Positions 33,672 to 43,105 of a stretch of 64,000 nt of DNA are shown piece after piece; position 1 is the first letter of the stretch; each line of letters starts with the position of its first letter. A program made the position numbers and the translations under genes. Origin of the DNA: Streptomyces sp. Ru71. Lineage in GTDB: Bacteria; Actinomycetota; Actinomycetes; Streptomycetales; Streptomycetaceae. The stretch spans positions 1 to 64,000 of the forward strand of contig NZ_PQSS01000002.1 in the NCBI RefSeq assembly GCF_002920535.1, written 5' to 3'. Under the pieces are notes generated by a model. The model was not told where the DNA came from, searched no databases, and saw only the letters and a program-made list of their open reading frames with translations.

Positions 33672-35734
33672 CGCCGTACCGCCAACGTCTGCTCGGCGTA
33701 GTTGCCCACCTGGTCCGAGACCTCCAGCCGCCATGTCGGTCGGACGCGCGCGGGGACGGGGAACGACAGCGTGACCTTCCCCGATCCGTCCGCCTTCGCC
33801 CGGGCCACGACGGCACCGTGGTAGGCCGCCGTGACCGGGCTGTTCGGTTCGAAGCCCTGGCCACTGACCTGCGCCTGCCCACCGCTCGCCCGGTAGGAGA
33901 TGGACGGCTTGGGGAACACCTGCGAGGCGTACCGGCCGCCCGAGTCCGTCATGACGAGCAGGGACCGGGGACGGGTCCGCGGCGGGATGGCGAGCGTGAC
34001 GGACGCCGCGCCGTCCACGTCGGTACGGCCGCGCGCGACGACCTTTCCGTTGTACGTCACGGTGACCGGCGAGTTCGCCATGAAGCCGCTGCCCGCCACG
34101 GTCACCCTCGGCCCGCTGGTCCTGAGGGCGATGGCCGGCCGGGGGTGGCGGGTGGTCAGCCGGTAGATCCAGGTCCGCGCCTCGTGGTGGCGGTATTCGA
34201 CGTGGACCAACTGCCCGTGGTAGTGCTCGACGAGCATCTGCAGGCGGTGTTGGGTGGCCGTGCGGGTCACCTGGTCCTCCGTGGGCGGGTCGTCCTCCCA
34301 CGGGGTGTAGTAGACGAGGTAGGTCACCGCCCCGTCCGCGATCAGCCGGTTCGGCCACTCGGTCACCCAGTCCCGCGGTGTCCGTGCGCCTCCCTTCGGA
34401 GCGGACGCCGGGACGACTTCTCCGCCCGGCAGGATGGTCGCGAGGTTGAAGCGCCCGAACGGATAGGAATCGCGGTGCGCGTAATAGGCGAAGATGTACT
34501 GCGCCGAGCCCTGGGACAGGACCATCACACCCGCGTCCTTCGGGGACTGCGTCCCGATCCACTTGGCGGCTTCCCGCAGGCCGGGATAGGACCTGTCCTC
34601 GAAGGAGTCCCTGATGTTCGGGATGGCCGCCACGAACACCGCGAGCGCGAGAACGGCCGGGGTCCACCGCCGGAGTTGAGGCCGCCGCAGCGCGTACGAC
34701 GCCGAGGCCAGTGCCCGGCCGGCGAGGATCGACACCGCCGGAATCATCGGGACAAGGTAGTTGAAGCCCTTCAGCGGATAGAGCGAGTAGAAGAAGAACA
34801 CCGCCAGGGCCCACAGCAGCAACAGCAGGTCGCCGCGAGTCCGGCGGTAGAGGGCGAGGACGATCCCCGCCACCCACAACGCCACCACGATCGGGCCGTC
34901 GTAGGAGTACAGCAACTTCTCGTAGTAGTACCAGGGAACGGCGCTGTTGCGCCGCAGGCTCGATCCCAGGAACTGGCTGAAGGTGCCCCAGTTCTGCGCG
35001 AGTTGGACGAACACGGGCACGCAGGCCACCACCGCGGCGAGCAGGGTGAGCAGCAGATGGCGGGGTGTGGCGAGCTTGCGCACATGCCCGGCGAGGGCGA
35101 CGTAGACGACCGCCACCACCAGCGCGAGCCCGCCGGTGACCTTGGCCTGGACGGTCAGAACGCCCGCGGCGGCCATCGCGTACAGCCATCCGGGGCGCTC
35201 GGTGTGCACGAGCCTGACCGCGCAGAGAATGGTCAGGGTGAAGAAGAAGGCGAGCGTGGAGTCCAGCAGGGCGAGCCGGCCCAGGTACACGGAGTAGCCG
35301 CTGACGGTGAACATGAGTGCCGCGAGCAGCGCGCTGCGCCGGCCGAAGAACGTCAGAGCTATCCAGTAGATGACGGGCACGGTGAGTGTGCTGAATATGG
35401 CGGAGAGAACACGGCCCGGCACGTCCCCGACACCGAACACCCGGAACACGACCGAGAGCATTTCCTGGTACAGCAGGAAGTTGGAGTTCCCGCGGCTGAT
35501 CAGGATGAAGTAGCGGTCGAGGTCATGGGCACCGGCCAGTACGCCGGCCTGGCCGACGTAGACGGCCTCGTCGCCACGCAGGCCGATGCGTTGCAGTTGC
35601 ACCAGGCGCAGCACCGCGGCCAGGGCGATGATGCCCAGAAGCGGCAGGTCGACTCTGCCGGCGAGGCGCGAGAAGGATTCCCGAAACCGTGGCAGCGCCC
35701 GCCTGGGCTCTGGTCCGGTCGCAGCTGTGCCCAT
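33668..35734 (-). CDS. GT39/ArnT-like polyprenyl-phosphate-sugar glycosyltransferase with two IPT/TIG-like C-terminal repeats
   Basis: 688 residues. The N-terminal 450 residues hold about 11 membrane helices and the GT-C signature LRGDEAVYVGQ (Asp-Glu acceptor/donor motif), then LYPLKGFNYLVPMIPAVSILAG. A periplasmic-type domain follows, then two tandem about 70-residue beta repeats (PRVTVAGSGFMANSPVTVTYNG and AQVSGQGFEPNSPVTAAYHG, similar to each other). Such enzymes take a sugar from lipid-phosphate carriers and add it to proteins or glycans. GGGGAAAG precedes ATG 35734; the open frame further up is not conserved-looking and covers promoter DNA. Confidence 0.8.
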   Translation of the reverse strand: MGTAATGPEPRRALPRFRESFSRLAGRVDLPLLGIIALAAVLRLVQLQRIGLRGDEAVYVGQAGVLAGAHDLDRYFILISRGNSNFLLYQEMLSVVFRVFGVGDVPGRVLSAIFSTLTVPVIYWIALTFFGRRSALLAALMFTVSGYSVYLGRLALLDSTLAFFFTLTILCAVRLVHTERPGWLYAMAAAGVLTVQAKVTGGLALVVAVVYVALAGHVRKLATPRHLLLTLLAAVVACVPVFVQLAQNWGTFSQFLGSSLRRNSAVPWYYYEKLLYSYDGPIVVALWVAGIVLALYRRTRGDLLLLLWALAVFFFYSLYPLKGFNYLVPMIPAVSILAGRALASASYALRRPQLRRWTPAVLALAVFVAAIPNIRDSFEDRSYPGLREAAKWIGTQSPKDAGVMVLSQGSAQYIFAYYAHRDSYPFGRFNLATILPGGEVVPASAPKGGARTPRDWVTEWPNRLIADGAVTYLVYYTPWEDDPPTEDQVTRTATQHRLQMLVEHYHGQLVHVEYRHHEARTWIYRLTTRHPRPAIALRTSGPRVTVAGSGFMANSPVTVTYNGKVVARGRTDVDGAASVTLAIPPRTRPRSLLVMTDSGGRYASQVFPKPSISYRASGGQAQVSGQGFEPNSPVTAAYHGAVVARAKADGSGKVTLSFPVPARVRPTWRLEVSDQVGNYAEQTLAVRR

Positions 35735-35860
35735 TCTTTCCCCTGGGGTGGGCCTCGGTGCTGAATCGGCCTCGTTCGCCACGCGCGGGCGCACCACACG
35801 AGTGCGAGGACGACTTGTCGAAGGAGGTGGGCGCGCACCGATCGGCGCCGAGGTCACTCC

Positions 35861-35893
35861 TTCGTGGGTGATATAGCTCTCAAATCCCACGAA
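35861..35893. promoter_or_regulatory. Inverted repeat in the leader of the GT39 operon
   Basis: Perfect 8-bp arms TTCGTGGG and CCCACGAA flank a 17-nt AT-rich centre. It lies about 130 bp upstream of the GT39 start, downstream of a minus-strand TTGACA (35918-35913). This AT-rich gap (35735-36001) carries no gene. Confidence 0.4.
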
Positions 35894-36001
35894 ACCAGGT
35901 CATCCGGAGGGTTGTCAATTCGGCAGGAAAGTGTAAAGACCTGCCCATGTCATCCCTGCCCCGCACCTGACCTGACGGAGTGTCGGAGCGGTTCGCGGCC
36001 C

Positions 36002-37897
36002 CTACCGCGTCTTCGCGCTCTGCTTCAGCTCGTCCGGGCAGGGCGTGCCACGCGGCAGCTGGTAGGGCGCCGCCAGCCGGTAGGTGCCCGCCTTCGGCGC
36101 CAGCAGCACGGTCCACCGGTCGCCGTCGGCGTCCTCCTCCGTCTGCGTCAGACAGCCGTTCACGTTGTCGTACGTCTTCGGCGTGCCCTCGGGGCGGTGC
36201 TTGGAGGCGTCCGTCTCCTGCGGGGCCTTCAGGCTCTTGCCCTCGGCGTCGACGATGCTCAGCCACGGCGAGTAGGGGATGCGCACCAGGATCGGCCCCG
36301 GCTCGCTGACCTGGATGGTCATCTCACCCTGCTCGGCGCGCAGCACGACCGCGTTCGGCTCGGCGAGCGGCGCCGGGTCGGTGACCTTGAACAGCTGCCA
36401 CTGGGCGTCGCCCCAGATCTGCCGCAGATACGGCAGCCCGCGCCGCACCAGTTCCCGCTCCCGCTGTCCGCCGTCGCCGTCCGGCTCGTCCTTGGGCACG
36501 ACCACGTAGTGCACCGCCCAGCGCTGGAGCCACTCGTGGTAGTTCGCCGAGTTGAGCGTGTCGTCGTAGAAGAGAGGGTTGCGTTCCATGTCGGCCTGGC
36601 GGTTCCAGCCCCGGGCCAGGTTCACGTACGGCGCGAGCGCGGAGGCCTCGCGGTGCGAGCGGGCCGGGACGACCTCCACCCGCCCCTTCTCCGCGCCCAC
36701 CTGCTGCAGCTGGTTCACCAGCGGGGCCAGCTCACGCGACCAGTTGGCGGCCGGGGCGGTGTGGACGATGTCGTCGACCGTCTTGAAGCCGATCCAGCCG
36801 GCGAACCCGGCCAGCGCCAGCACCGCCGTGTACCAGCGCCAGGACTTCCGCACGGTGAACGGCAGCGCCGCCACCAGCGTCGCACCGGCGAACAGCATCG
36901 CCAGCCGGGTGATGTTGGAGCCGATCTGCGAGCTGATCAGCCACACCAGCAGCACCGCGAGCCCGTACACGGCCGCCGTGACCCGCACCGTCTTCCAGCG
37001 GCGCGGGGACAGGACGAAGACCAGTGCCGAGTACAGCAGCGGCAGGGACGCCGAGCCGAACGACATCGGCTGCGTACCGGAGAACGGGAACAGCCACGCC
37101 GAGACCGCCACCACCGCCGTCGGGGCGAGCCCCAGCGCCCAGGCGCCCGGCCGCCGCTTCTGCAGGAACAGCGCGACCGCCACCAGACCCACGAACAGCC
37201 CCGCCACCGGCGAGGCCATCGTGGCGAGCGCGGCCAGCGGCGCCGCGCACAGCGCCTTCGCCCACCGTTTGTAGCGCCAGCGGTACGGCCAGCAGAAGAC
37301 GGCCGCGACCGCGCCCAGCGCGAACATCGTGCCCAGCCCGAAGGTGACCCGTCCCGAGATGGCGTTGCAGATCAGGGCGAACACCCCGGCCATCGCCGCC
37401 CACAGCGGATTGCGCACCGCTCGGCTGCGGATCAGGATCAGCGTCAGCAGCCCCGCCGAGACCGTGCCGGCGATCATCATCGTTGTACGGACCCCGAGGA
37501 CCGACATCAGATACGGCGACACCACGCTGTACGACACCGGGTGCATACCGCCGTACCAGGCCAGGTTGTACGCCGAGTCGGGGTGCCGGCCGACGAACTC
37601 CGCCCACGCGTCCTGCGCCGCGAGATCGCCGCCGCTGTTCGCGAAGGTGAAGAACCAGACGATGTGCAGGACGCCCGCGAGCGCGGTGACGGACAGCACC
37701 GGGTGGCGCAGCAGCCGCTCCCGCAGGGCGAGGAAGGCGGCCCGGAAGCGGGCCGGGCGGCCCGCGCCGCCGTCGGAGGAGCCGGACGGGCCGGGTCCGG
37801 TGCCGGGTCGGGTGCCGGTTTCAGGCAGCGCTATTCGAGGGCCGGTACTCGATCCCGTCCCCGTGTCGTCGGCGCGTGTCGGCTCCGCAGTGGCCAC
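36002..37897 (-). CDS. Large integral membrane protein with extracytoplasmic C-terminal domain
   Basis: 631 residues. Disordered Gly/Thr/Pro start, about 11 membrane helices (from HPVLSVTALAGVLHIVWFF to WYTAVLALAGFAGWIGF), then about 240 residues outside the membrane (WSRELAPLVNQLQQVGAEKGRVEVVPARSH...). The layout, with a membrane core and an outside domain after it, resembles GT-C glycosyltransferases and arabinosyltransferase-like proteins, although such proteins are often labelled as transporters. A conserved early loop (GGMHPVSYSVVSPYLM) could be part of the active site. The GTG start has GGGAG upstream. It lies 160 bp downstream of the D-Ala-D-Ala carboxypeptidase gene, so a cell-envelope role is likely. 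Confidence 0.72.
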   Translation of the reverse strand: MATAEPTRADDTGTGSSTGPRIALPETGTRPGTGPGPSGSSDGGAGRPARFRAAFLALRERLLRHPVLSVTALAGVLHIVWFFTFANSGGDLAAQDAWAEFVGRHPDSAYNLAWYGGMHPVSYSVVSPYLMSVLGVRTTMMIAGTVSAGLLTLILIRSRAVRNPLWAAMAGVFALICNAISGRVTFGLGTMFALGAVAAVFCWPYRWRYKRWAKALCAAPLAALATMASPVAGLFVGLVAVALFLQKRRPGAWALGLAPTAVVAVSAWLFPFSGTQPMSFGSASLPLLYSALVFVLSPRRWKTVRVTAAVYGLAVLLVWLISSQIGSNITRLAMLFAGATLVAALPFTVRKSWRWYTAVLALAGFAGWIGFKTVDDIVHTAPAANWSRELAPLVNQLQQVGAEKGRVEVVPARSHREASALAPYVNLARGWNRQADMERNPLFYDDTLNSANYHEWLQRWAVHYVVVPKDEPDGDGGQRERELVRRGLPYLRQIWGDAQWQLFKVTDPAPLAEPNAVVLRAEQGEMTIQVSEPGPILVRIPYSPWLSIVDAEGKSLKAPQETDASKHRPEGTPKTYDNVNGCLTQTEEDADGDRWTVLLAPKAGTYRLAAPYQLPRGTPCPDELKQSAKTR

Positions 37898-38059
37898 CTG
37901 TAGGCACTCCCAGTTCCCGTCTTCTGTTCTCGGTCACGATCGGCGACCCGTCCCGTCTCGCGACGCTAGCACGCACCCCGCCGGGGAGCCCTGGTGGTGC
38001 TCCGCCGACGGGGTGCGGGGGCGTGACCGGCAGGGGCCGCGGCGCGCGGCCCCCGGACG

Positions 38060-40747
38060 TCAGGCCAGCCGGGTCAGCTTGTCCGCGAAGGCCGGCTCGG
38101 TCAGGTCCTGCTGGAGGGCGACCGGCACCTTCAGCGCACCGCTGGTCCCGTCACCCACGGTGAGCGTGCCGACCTTCGTCCCGGCCTTCGCCGTGTGCGG
38201 CAGGGTGTCCGCGGCGAACGACAGCTTCACCTTCAGGCCGGCCCAGCCGACCGCCGTGACGTCCTGCGTGAGCACCACGGGGGTGTGACCGCCCAGCTGG
38301 TCGTCCACGTATCCGACGACGTCGCCCTTCTTCAGGATCTTCGCCGAGGTCAGCGCGTCCTGTGCGGCGAGCAGCGCGGTCTTGCTGACCGTGTTGACCG
38401 TCTTGAGGATGGTCGGCTTCTGCTGGCCGAGGACCGCGCCGACGATGGTGACGGTCTTGCCCCCGACCGTCCTGCGGGAGGCGAAGAGCAGGTTGCCGCC
38501 GGCGGCGGTGGTGCTGCCGGTCTTGATGCCGATCGCCCCGATCTTGTACGGCAGCTCGTTGTAGTTGTCGTGGTACTTGCCGGACGGGTCGGTCCAGCTG
38601 GCCTTGCTGGTGATGTCCACCAGCGCCGGGTTCTTCACCACCGCGCGGCCGAGCGTGACCTGGTCACGGGCCGTGGAGACGGTGGTCTCCTTCAGGCCCG
38701 AGGGGTCCGTGTACGTCGTGTTCGTCATCCCGAGCTCCTTGGCGGTGTCGTTCATCTTCTTGACGAACGCCGCCTCCGAGCCCGCGTCCCAGCGCGCGAG
38801 CAGCCGGGCGATGTTGTTGGCGGAGGGGATCATGATGGCCGACAGGGCCTGCTGCTCGGTGAGCTGGTCACCGGCCTTGACGGTGTTCAGCGTCGACTCG
38901 CCGTCGTTGCTGTAGCCGCCCTCCTTCTCCGCCAGTGCGTCGATCTCGATCTTCGGGCCGCCCTCGCCCACCTTCAGCGGGTGGTCGCGCAGGATGATGT
39001 ACGCGGTCATCGTCTTGGCGACCGAGCCGATCGGCACGGGCGTCTGCCGGCCGAACTGGTCCATCGTGCCGATGCCGTCGACGTCCACCCAGCCCTGGCC
39101 CTCGTCGGACCACGGCAGCTTCACCTTGTCGCCGGCGAACGTGTGGCTGTCCGCCGCGGTCAGCACCAGGGTGGGTGTCGGCAGCGGCCGCACCGCCTGC
39201 ACGACCGCAAAGACGATCACCAGCAGGATCACCAGCGGCGTCCAGATCTTCACCCGGCGCACCACCGTGCGCAGCGGGGTCTGCGGGGGCGGTGGGGTGT
39301 TCGTCAGCTCCGCCAGCAGGTCCAGCGGCGGCTTCGGCGGCAGCGGCTGCTGCGTGGTGCGCTCCGGGCCGACCTGGGGGATGGCGGCGGTGGCCTCGGC
39401 GGGCGCGGGGGCGGCCTTGGCGGCCGGCTTCGGGTCCGTGGGGGCCGTGGTCCCGGCGCCGGCCGGGGTGGGCTTGGCGGGCGGGGTGACGCGGCGCAGC
39501 GCGGTGGTGGCCTCGCTCGACGCGGCCGTCGCGGGGCGCGGGGGCTTGCGGGTGGACGGGTCGTCGAGCGGCTTGAGCGCGACGAACTTGCTGGTCCGCT
39601 CGGAGTCGGACTCGGGACGCGGCTGGGGCTTCGGCTTGGCGTCCTGCTTGGCGTCGGCCTTGGGCTGCGGCTTGGCGTCCCGCTTGGCGTCCGAGGGGGT
39701 GTCCTGGGCGGGGTCCGGCTTGGCGTCGGCCTTGGGCTGCGGCTTGGCGTCCCGCTTGGCGTCCGATGCGGAGTCCGGCTTGGCGTCCTCGGCGGGCTTG
39801 GGCTCGGCGGGCTTGGGCTCGGCGGGCTTGGGCTCGGCGGGCTTCGGCTTGGCGTCGCCCAGCTTGAGCATGGTGGTCGGCTGGTCGACACCGCCCTTGC
39901 CCGCGCCCTTGCCGCCGCGCGCCTTCGCCAGGTCGCCGATCTTGAGCATGGTGGTGGGCTGGTCGCCGCCCTTGGGGGCGGTTTTCTTGCCGGCGTCGGC
40001 GTCCTCGTCGGCCGGCTGGGCGTCCTCGGGGGCGTCCTGGGGGCCGTCGGCGTCCGTGGCGGCCTCCGCCTCCTCGTCGGCCGTACGAGGCTCGCTGTCG
40101 GCGTCCTGGGCGTCCTCGGCGTCCTGGGCGTCCTCGGGGCTGGCGTCGCTCTCGGCGGCCTCCGAGCCCTCGGAACCCCCGGGACCCTCCGCACCCCCGG
40201 CCGACGCGCCGGCGTCCTTCGGGGACCTCACCCAGGCCGCCACGGCCTCACGCAGCCGGGCGTCCCCCTCGGCGTCGGAGTCGGAGTCGGCGGCGGTGTC
40301 CTCACCGGCCTCCTCGTCGTCCCCGGCGTCCTCGCGGGCGTCCTCCGCGTCCTCGCGGGCATCCTCCGCGTCATCGGCGTCCGCGGCGTCGGCCTGCGTC
40401 GCGCCCTGGGGCTCGCCGTCCGCGCCCTCCCGGGAACCGCCGTCGGAACCGTCCCCGGAACCGCCGTCGGCACGCCCGTCGCCCTCGCCCTGCTCGGACT
40501 CCTCCAGATCCCGTACCGACAGCACCCGGGTGGCGGTGTCCACGCCCCCACGGCCCCCGTCGGTCTCCCGGCTCTCGGTCTCCCGGCTCATCGCCAGCCG
40601 AGGGTCCCGGCCCCCCGCCGCCGCGTCGCCGGAACGTTCAGCCCTGGCCTCGGGAACCGGTGCCGCGTTCCCCGGCGTCGGTTCCGCCGACGACTCGCGC
40701 TGCTTCGACCTGTCGGGGGACTCGCCCGCCACCGATGCCTCCTCCAT
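38060..40747 (-). CDS. D-alanyl-D-alanine carboxypeptidase (PBP5/DacC type) with long disordered N-terminal arm
   Basis: About 895 residues. The first 540 are acidic and Ala/Pro/Asp-rich, with PAEPK and DAKRDAKPQPKAD tandem repeats and two copies of DQPTTMLK(I/L)GD. One membrane helix follows (WTPLVILLVIVFAVVQAV), then the peptidase S11 domain outside: SVAK (SxxK nucleophile), SANN (SxN) and KTGST (KTG). It removes the terminal D-Ala of peptidoglycan peptides. The arm is cytoplasmic and Thr-rich motifs suggest phosphorylation or scaffold binding. Start uncertain: ATG 40747 or GTG 40804. Divergent from the GPP34 gene. Confidence 0.88.
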   Translation of the reverse strand: MEEASVAGESPDRSKQRESSAEPTPGNAAPVPEARAERSGDAAAGGRDPRLAMSRETESRETDGGRGGVDTATRVLSVRDLEESEQGEGDGRADGGSGDGSDGGSREGADGEPQGATQADAADADDAEDAREDAEDAREDAGDDEEAGEDTAADSDSDAEGDARLREAVAAWVRSPKDAGASAGGAEGPGGSEGSEAAESDASPEDAQDAEDAQDADSEPRTADEEAEAATDADGPQDAPEDAQPADEDADAGKKTAPKGGDQPTTMLKIGDLAKARGGKGAGKGGVDQPTTMLKLGDAKPKPAEPKPAEPKPAEPKPAEDAKPDSASDAKRDAKPQPKADAKPDPAQDTPSDAKRDAKPQPKADAKQDAKPKPQPRPESDSERTSKFVALKPLDDPSTRKPPRPATAASSEATTALRRVTPPAKPTPAGAGTTAPTDPKPAAKAAPAPAEATAAIPQVGPERTTQQPLPPKPPLDLLAELTNTPPPPQTPLRTVVRRVKIWTPLVILLVIVFAVVQAVRPLPTPTLVLTAADSHTFAGDKVKLPWSDEGQGWVDVDGIGTMDQFGRQTPVPIGSVAKTMTAYIILRDHPLKVGEGGPKIEIDALAEKEGGYSNDGESTLNTVKAGDQLTEQQALSAIMIPSANNIARLLARWDAGSEAAFVKKMNDTAKELGMTNTTYTDPSGLKETTVSTARDQVTLGRAVVKNPALVDITSKASWTDPSGKYHDNYNELPYKIGAIGIKTGSTTAAGGNLLFASRRTVGGKTVTIVGAVLGQQKPTILKTVNTVSKTALLAAQDALTSAKILKKGDVVGYVDDQLGGHTPVVLTQDVTAVGWAGLKVKLSFAADTLPHTAKAGTKVGTLTVGDGTSGALKVPVALQQDLTEPAFADKLTRLA

Positions 40748-40973
40748 ACGCCGCCGCACACCCTCCGTGCGCCTGCCGAAACCGTGAACCGCCGCCCGGG
40801 ACACCGCCCCACGGCACTGTCCGAACCATGTACCAGTGTCCTGTGTGAGGGCCCGACTCCTGCGTAGGACGAGAACGACATACCTGCCGGTTCCCTCACA
40901 AACAGGTCACGCACCCTCGACAGACCAATGTGAGAGGGGTCACCCTGTCATTCATCCACGCGGGGAGGCATGG

Positions 40974-41723
40974 ATGGGCAGGAGCCGCAGAACACTTCCG
41001 GAGGAGCTTCTGCTGCTGGCACTGGACCCGGCCACGGGTACCACTGCACAGCCGCAGTCGCTCGACCTGGGTCTGGCCGGAGCACAGCTAGTGGAGCTGG
41101 CGCTGGCCGGACGGATAGCCCCGGACGGGGATCGTATCGCCGTGGTGGTACCACGGCCGACAGGAGATCCGACTCTGGACTGCGCGTTGGAGTTGCTGCG
41201 AAGGCGCGGCGCTCCGGTGCGTGCCGTCCACTGGATCGGCGGGCCGCGTCTCGGGCTCCGCCAGACCTACCTCTCGCATCTGGAACGGTGCGGCATGGTG
41301 CATGCCGTCGAGGGCCAGATGTGCGGAGTGCTGCCGACGACGCGCTACCAGGCGACGGACAACGAGATCAGCCGGGAGATCAGGGCCCGGCTGGATTCGG
41401 CGATCCGCACCGGCGTGCCGCCGGACCCGCGGACCGCGGCGCTCGCCGCCCTGGCCCACGCGGTCGGTCTCGGCAAGCACCTGTACCCGGGCAACGAGGG
41501 CCGTTCGTCCCGTTCCCGGTTGCGGGACCTGATCCGGCACGACCCGATGGGCGGGCTGGTGGCGCACGCCGTCATGGACGTGCAGAACGGCGTGGCGGCA
41601 CAGCCGCGCCGCGGGGCCGCCCCCGGCCGGCAGGCGGGTGCGGCCCGGGCCGCCGCGGAACCCGCTCGTGGCGTTCCGGCGCAGCCGCACCGGGGACCCA
41701 TGGCACGCGCCGTGGCCCACTGA
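40974..41723 (+). CDS. GPP34 (GOLPH3/VPS74-like) family protein
   Basis: 249 residues: LPEELLLLALDPATGT, LGLAGAQLVELALAGRIAPDGDRIAVV, DCALELLRRR and HLERCGMVHA, the usual GPP34 helical fold. Eukaryotic members bind phosphoinositides and glycosyltransferases; the role in Streptomyces, which have many copies, is not known. A loose Arg/Ala/Pro tail follows the fold. GGGGAGG lies 6 nt before the ATG. Confidence 0.85.
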   Translation: MGRSRRTLPEELLLLALDPATGTTAQPQSLDLGLAGAQLVELALAGRIAPDGDRIAVVVPRPTGDPTLDCALELLRRRGAPVRAVHWIGGPRLGLRQTYLSHLERCGMVHAVEGQMCGVLPTTRYQATDNEISREIRARLDSAIRTGVPPDPRTAALAALAHAVGLGKHLYPGNEGRSSRSRLRDLIRHDPMGGLVAHAVMDVQNGVAAQPRRGAAPGRQAGAARAAAEPARGVPAQPHRGPMARAVAH

Positions 41724-42045
41724 GCACCGGACTCACCGGGCACCGGACTCGTCGAGCACCTCGCTCACCGGGCACCGGACCCACAGGACGCCGTGCGCAC
41801 CGAGCACCGGCGTCACCACAAGGACCCGTCCGGGAGCCGCGCGTTCCGCGCGGGGCGGCCCGGCCGTATGCCCTCAGGGGCGCGGCCGGGCCGTCCCGCG
41901 CGGACGCATGTCCGGGGCGCACCGGCAACGGCACCGCCGCATATCCCCCATTCGGCAGCGGTAGAAAGCACCTTGGTGGCAGTCTGCTCAACAGCAGATA
42001 CGCAAAGTTGCAAGCAACAGGCACGCAGCCGGAGGTGCACGTCCC
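41724..42045 (+). promoter_or_regulatory. Intergenic control region of the XRE gene with degenerate repeats and two dyads
   Basis: 322 bp without a gene. The first 90 bp contain an imperfect repeat of CACCGGACTCACCGGG-like units. Near the XRE start are two dyads: CTGCT-N4-AGCAG (41984-41997) and GTTGC-AA-GCAAC (42007-42018, 27 bp before the GTG). These are good candidates for autoregulation by the HTH protein. The 100 bp before the start are richer in A/T than their surroundings. Confidence 0.45.
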
Positions 42046-42903
42046 GTGGCGTCCAATGTCAATCCCACTGTCAGGCGGCGCCGGCTGGGCCAGGAGCTGC
42101 GCAGGCTCCGCGAGCTCAAGGGCATGACGGCCGAGGAGGTCGCCGAGCGGCTCCTCGTCTCCCAGTCGAAGATCAGCCGCCTGGAGAACGGCCGGCGCAG
42201 CATCAGCCAGCGCGATGTGCGCGACCTGTGCAGCGTCTACGAGGTCGAGGACCAGCGGGTCGTCGATTCGCTGATGCAGATGGCCAAGGACTCCCGCCAG
42301 CAGGGCTGGTGGCACACCTTCGGCGACATCCCGTACAGCGTCTACATCGGCCTGGAGACGGACGCGGCGAGCCTTCGGGTGTACGACCCGCAGGTGGTGC
42401 CCGGTCTGCTGCAGACCCGGCAGTACGCCGAGTCGCTCATCGCGGGCGCGCTGCCGGAGACCGCCCAGAGCGACATCGAGAAACGCGTCCAGGTGCGGAT
42501 GCGCCGGCAGGAACGAATCACCGCGCCGGACAACCCGCTGCGGCTGTGGGCGGTGCTGGACGAGGCGGCGCTGCGCCGGGTCGTCGGCAACGAGTCCGTG
42601 ATGCGCGACCAACTGGAGTACCTGGTCGAGCAGTCGCAGCTGCCGCACGTCACCGTGCAGGTCATCCCGTTCGACATGGGCGCCCACCCGGGCCTCAACG
42701 GCCAGTACGCCATCCTGGAGTTCCCGGACGCGGCGGACTCCAGCGTGGTCTACATCGAGGGCGTGACCAGCGACCTGTACCTGGAGAAGCCGAACGACGT
42801 GCACAAGTACGCCATGATGTACGAGCACTTGCGGGCGCAGGCGCTGAACGTGGACCAGTCGCTGCAGTACATCTCGCGGATCGCCAAGGAGTACGCCCGC
42901 TGA
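42046..42903 (+). CDS. XRE-family regulator with DUF5753 sensor domain (Scr1 type)
   Basis: 285 residues. The N-terminal helix-turn-helix (about 12-70: LGQELRRLRELKGMTAEEVAERLLVSQSKISRLENGRRS) is followed by a DUF5753 domain (IGLETDAASLRVYDPQVVPGLLQTRQYAES to the end). Proteins of this kind pair with small DUF397 proteins; the S. coelicolor pair Scr1/Scr2 acts like a toxin-antitoxin-related regulatory unit that boosts antibiotic production when overexpressed. The GTG start lies 27 bp after a palindrome. The DUF397 partner is 200 bp downstream. Confidence 0.88.
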   Translation: MASNVNPTVRRRRLGQELRRLRELKGMTAEEVAERLLVSQSKISRLENGRRSISQRDVRDLCSVYEVEDQRVVDSLMQMAKDSRQQGWWHTFGDIPYSVYIGLETDAASLRVYDPQVVPGLLQTRQYAESLIAGALPETAQSDIEKRVQVRMRRQERITAPDNPLRLWAVLDEAALRRVVGNESVMRDQLEYLVEQSQLPHVTVQVIPFDMGAHPGLNGQYAILEFPDAADSSVVYIEGVTSDLYLEKPNDVHKYAMMYEHLRAQALNVDQSLQYISRIAKEYAR

Positions 42904-43041
42904 CCCGCCGGAAGGCCGCCCGGCCGTGGGAAATGCCGCACGGTACACCAGTCAACGGCCGGGACGGAAGTCTCCTCTGGAATATGCCATCCAACGAGTG
43001 AATGGCCGCTTCGGAAGCCGAGGGGGGCGAGTAGCGTCGAT

Positions 43042-43070
43042 CACGCCAAGCCAGCAACAAGGTTGGCGTG
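43042..43070. promoter_or_regulatory. Inverted repeat in front of the DUF397 gene
   Basis: Perfect 8-bp arms CACGCCAA and TTGGCGTG separated by 13 nt, 35 bp before the DUF397 start. Either an operator for a separate DUF397 promoter or a hairpin that uncouples its expression from the XRE gene. Confidence 0.45.
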
Positions 43071-43105
43071 AATCGAGCAACCTTCTCAGGCAATACGGAG
43101 CAGAA

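Noticed and set aside
39592..39850. Tandem repeats in the D-Ala-D-Ala carboxypeptidase arm as possible CRISPR
   Set aside because: Repeats are in frame, short and coding (AKPKPAEPKPAE and similar), without spacers.
41724..41830. CACCGGACTCACCGGG-like repeat as regulatory iterons
   Set aside because: Units are irregular and typical for G/C-rich simple drift; no regular period could be read.
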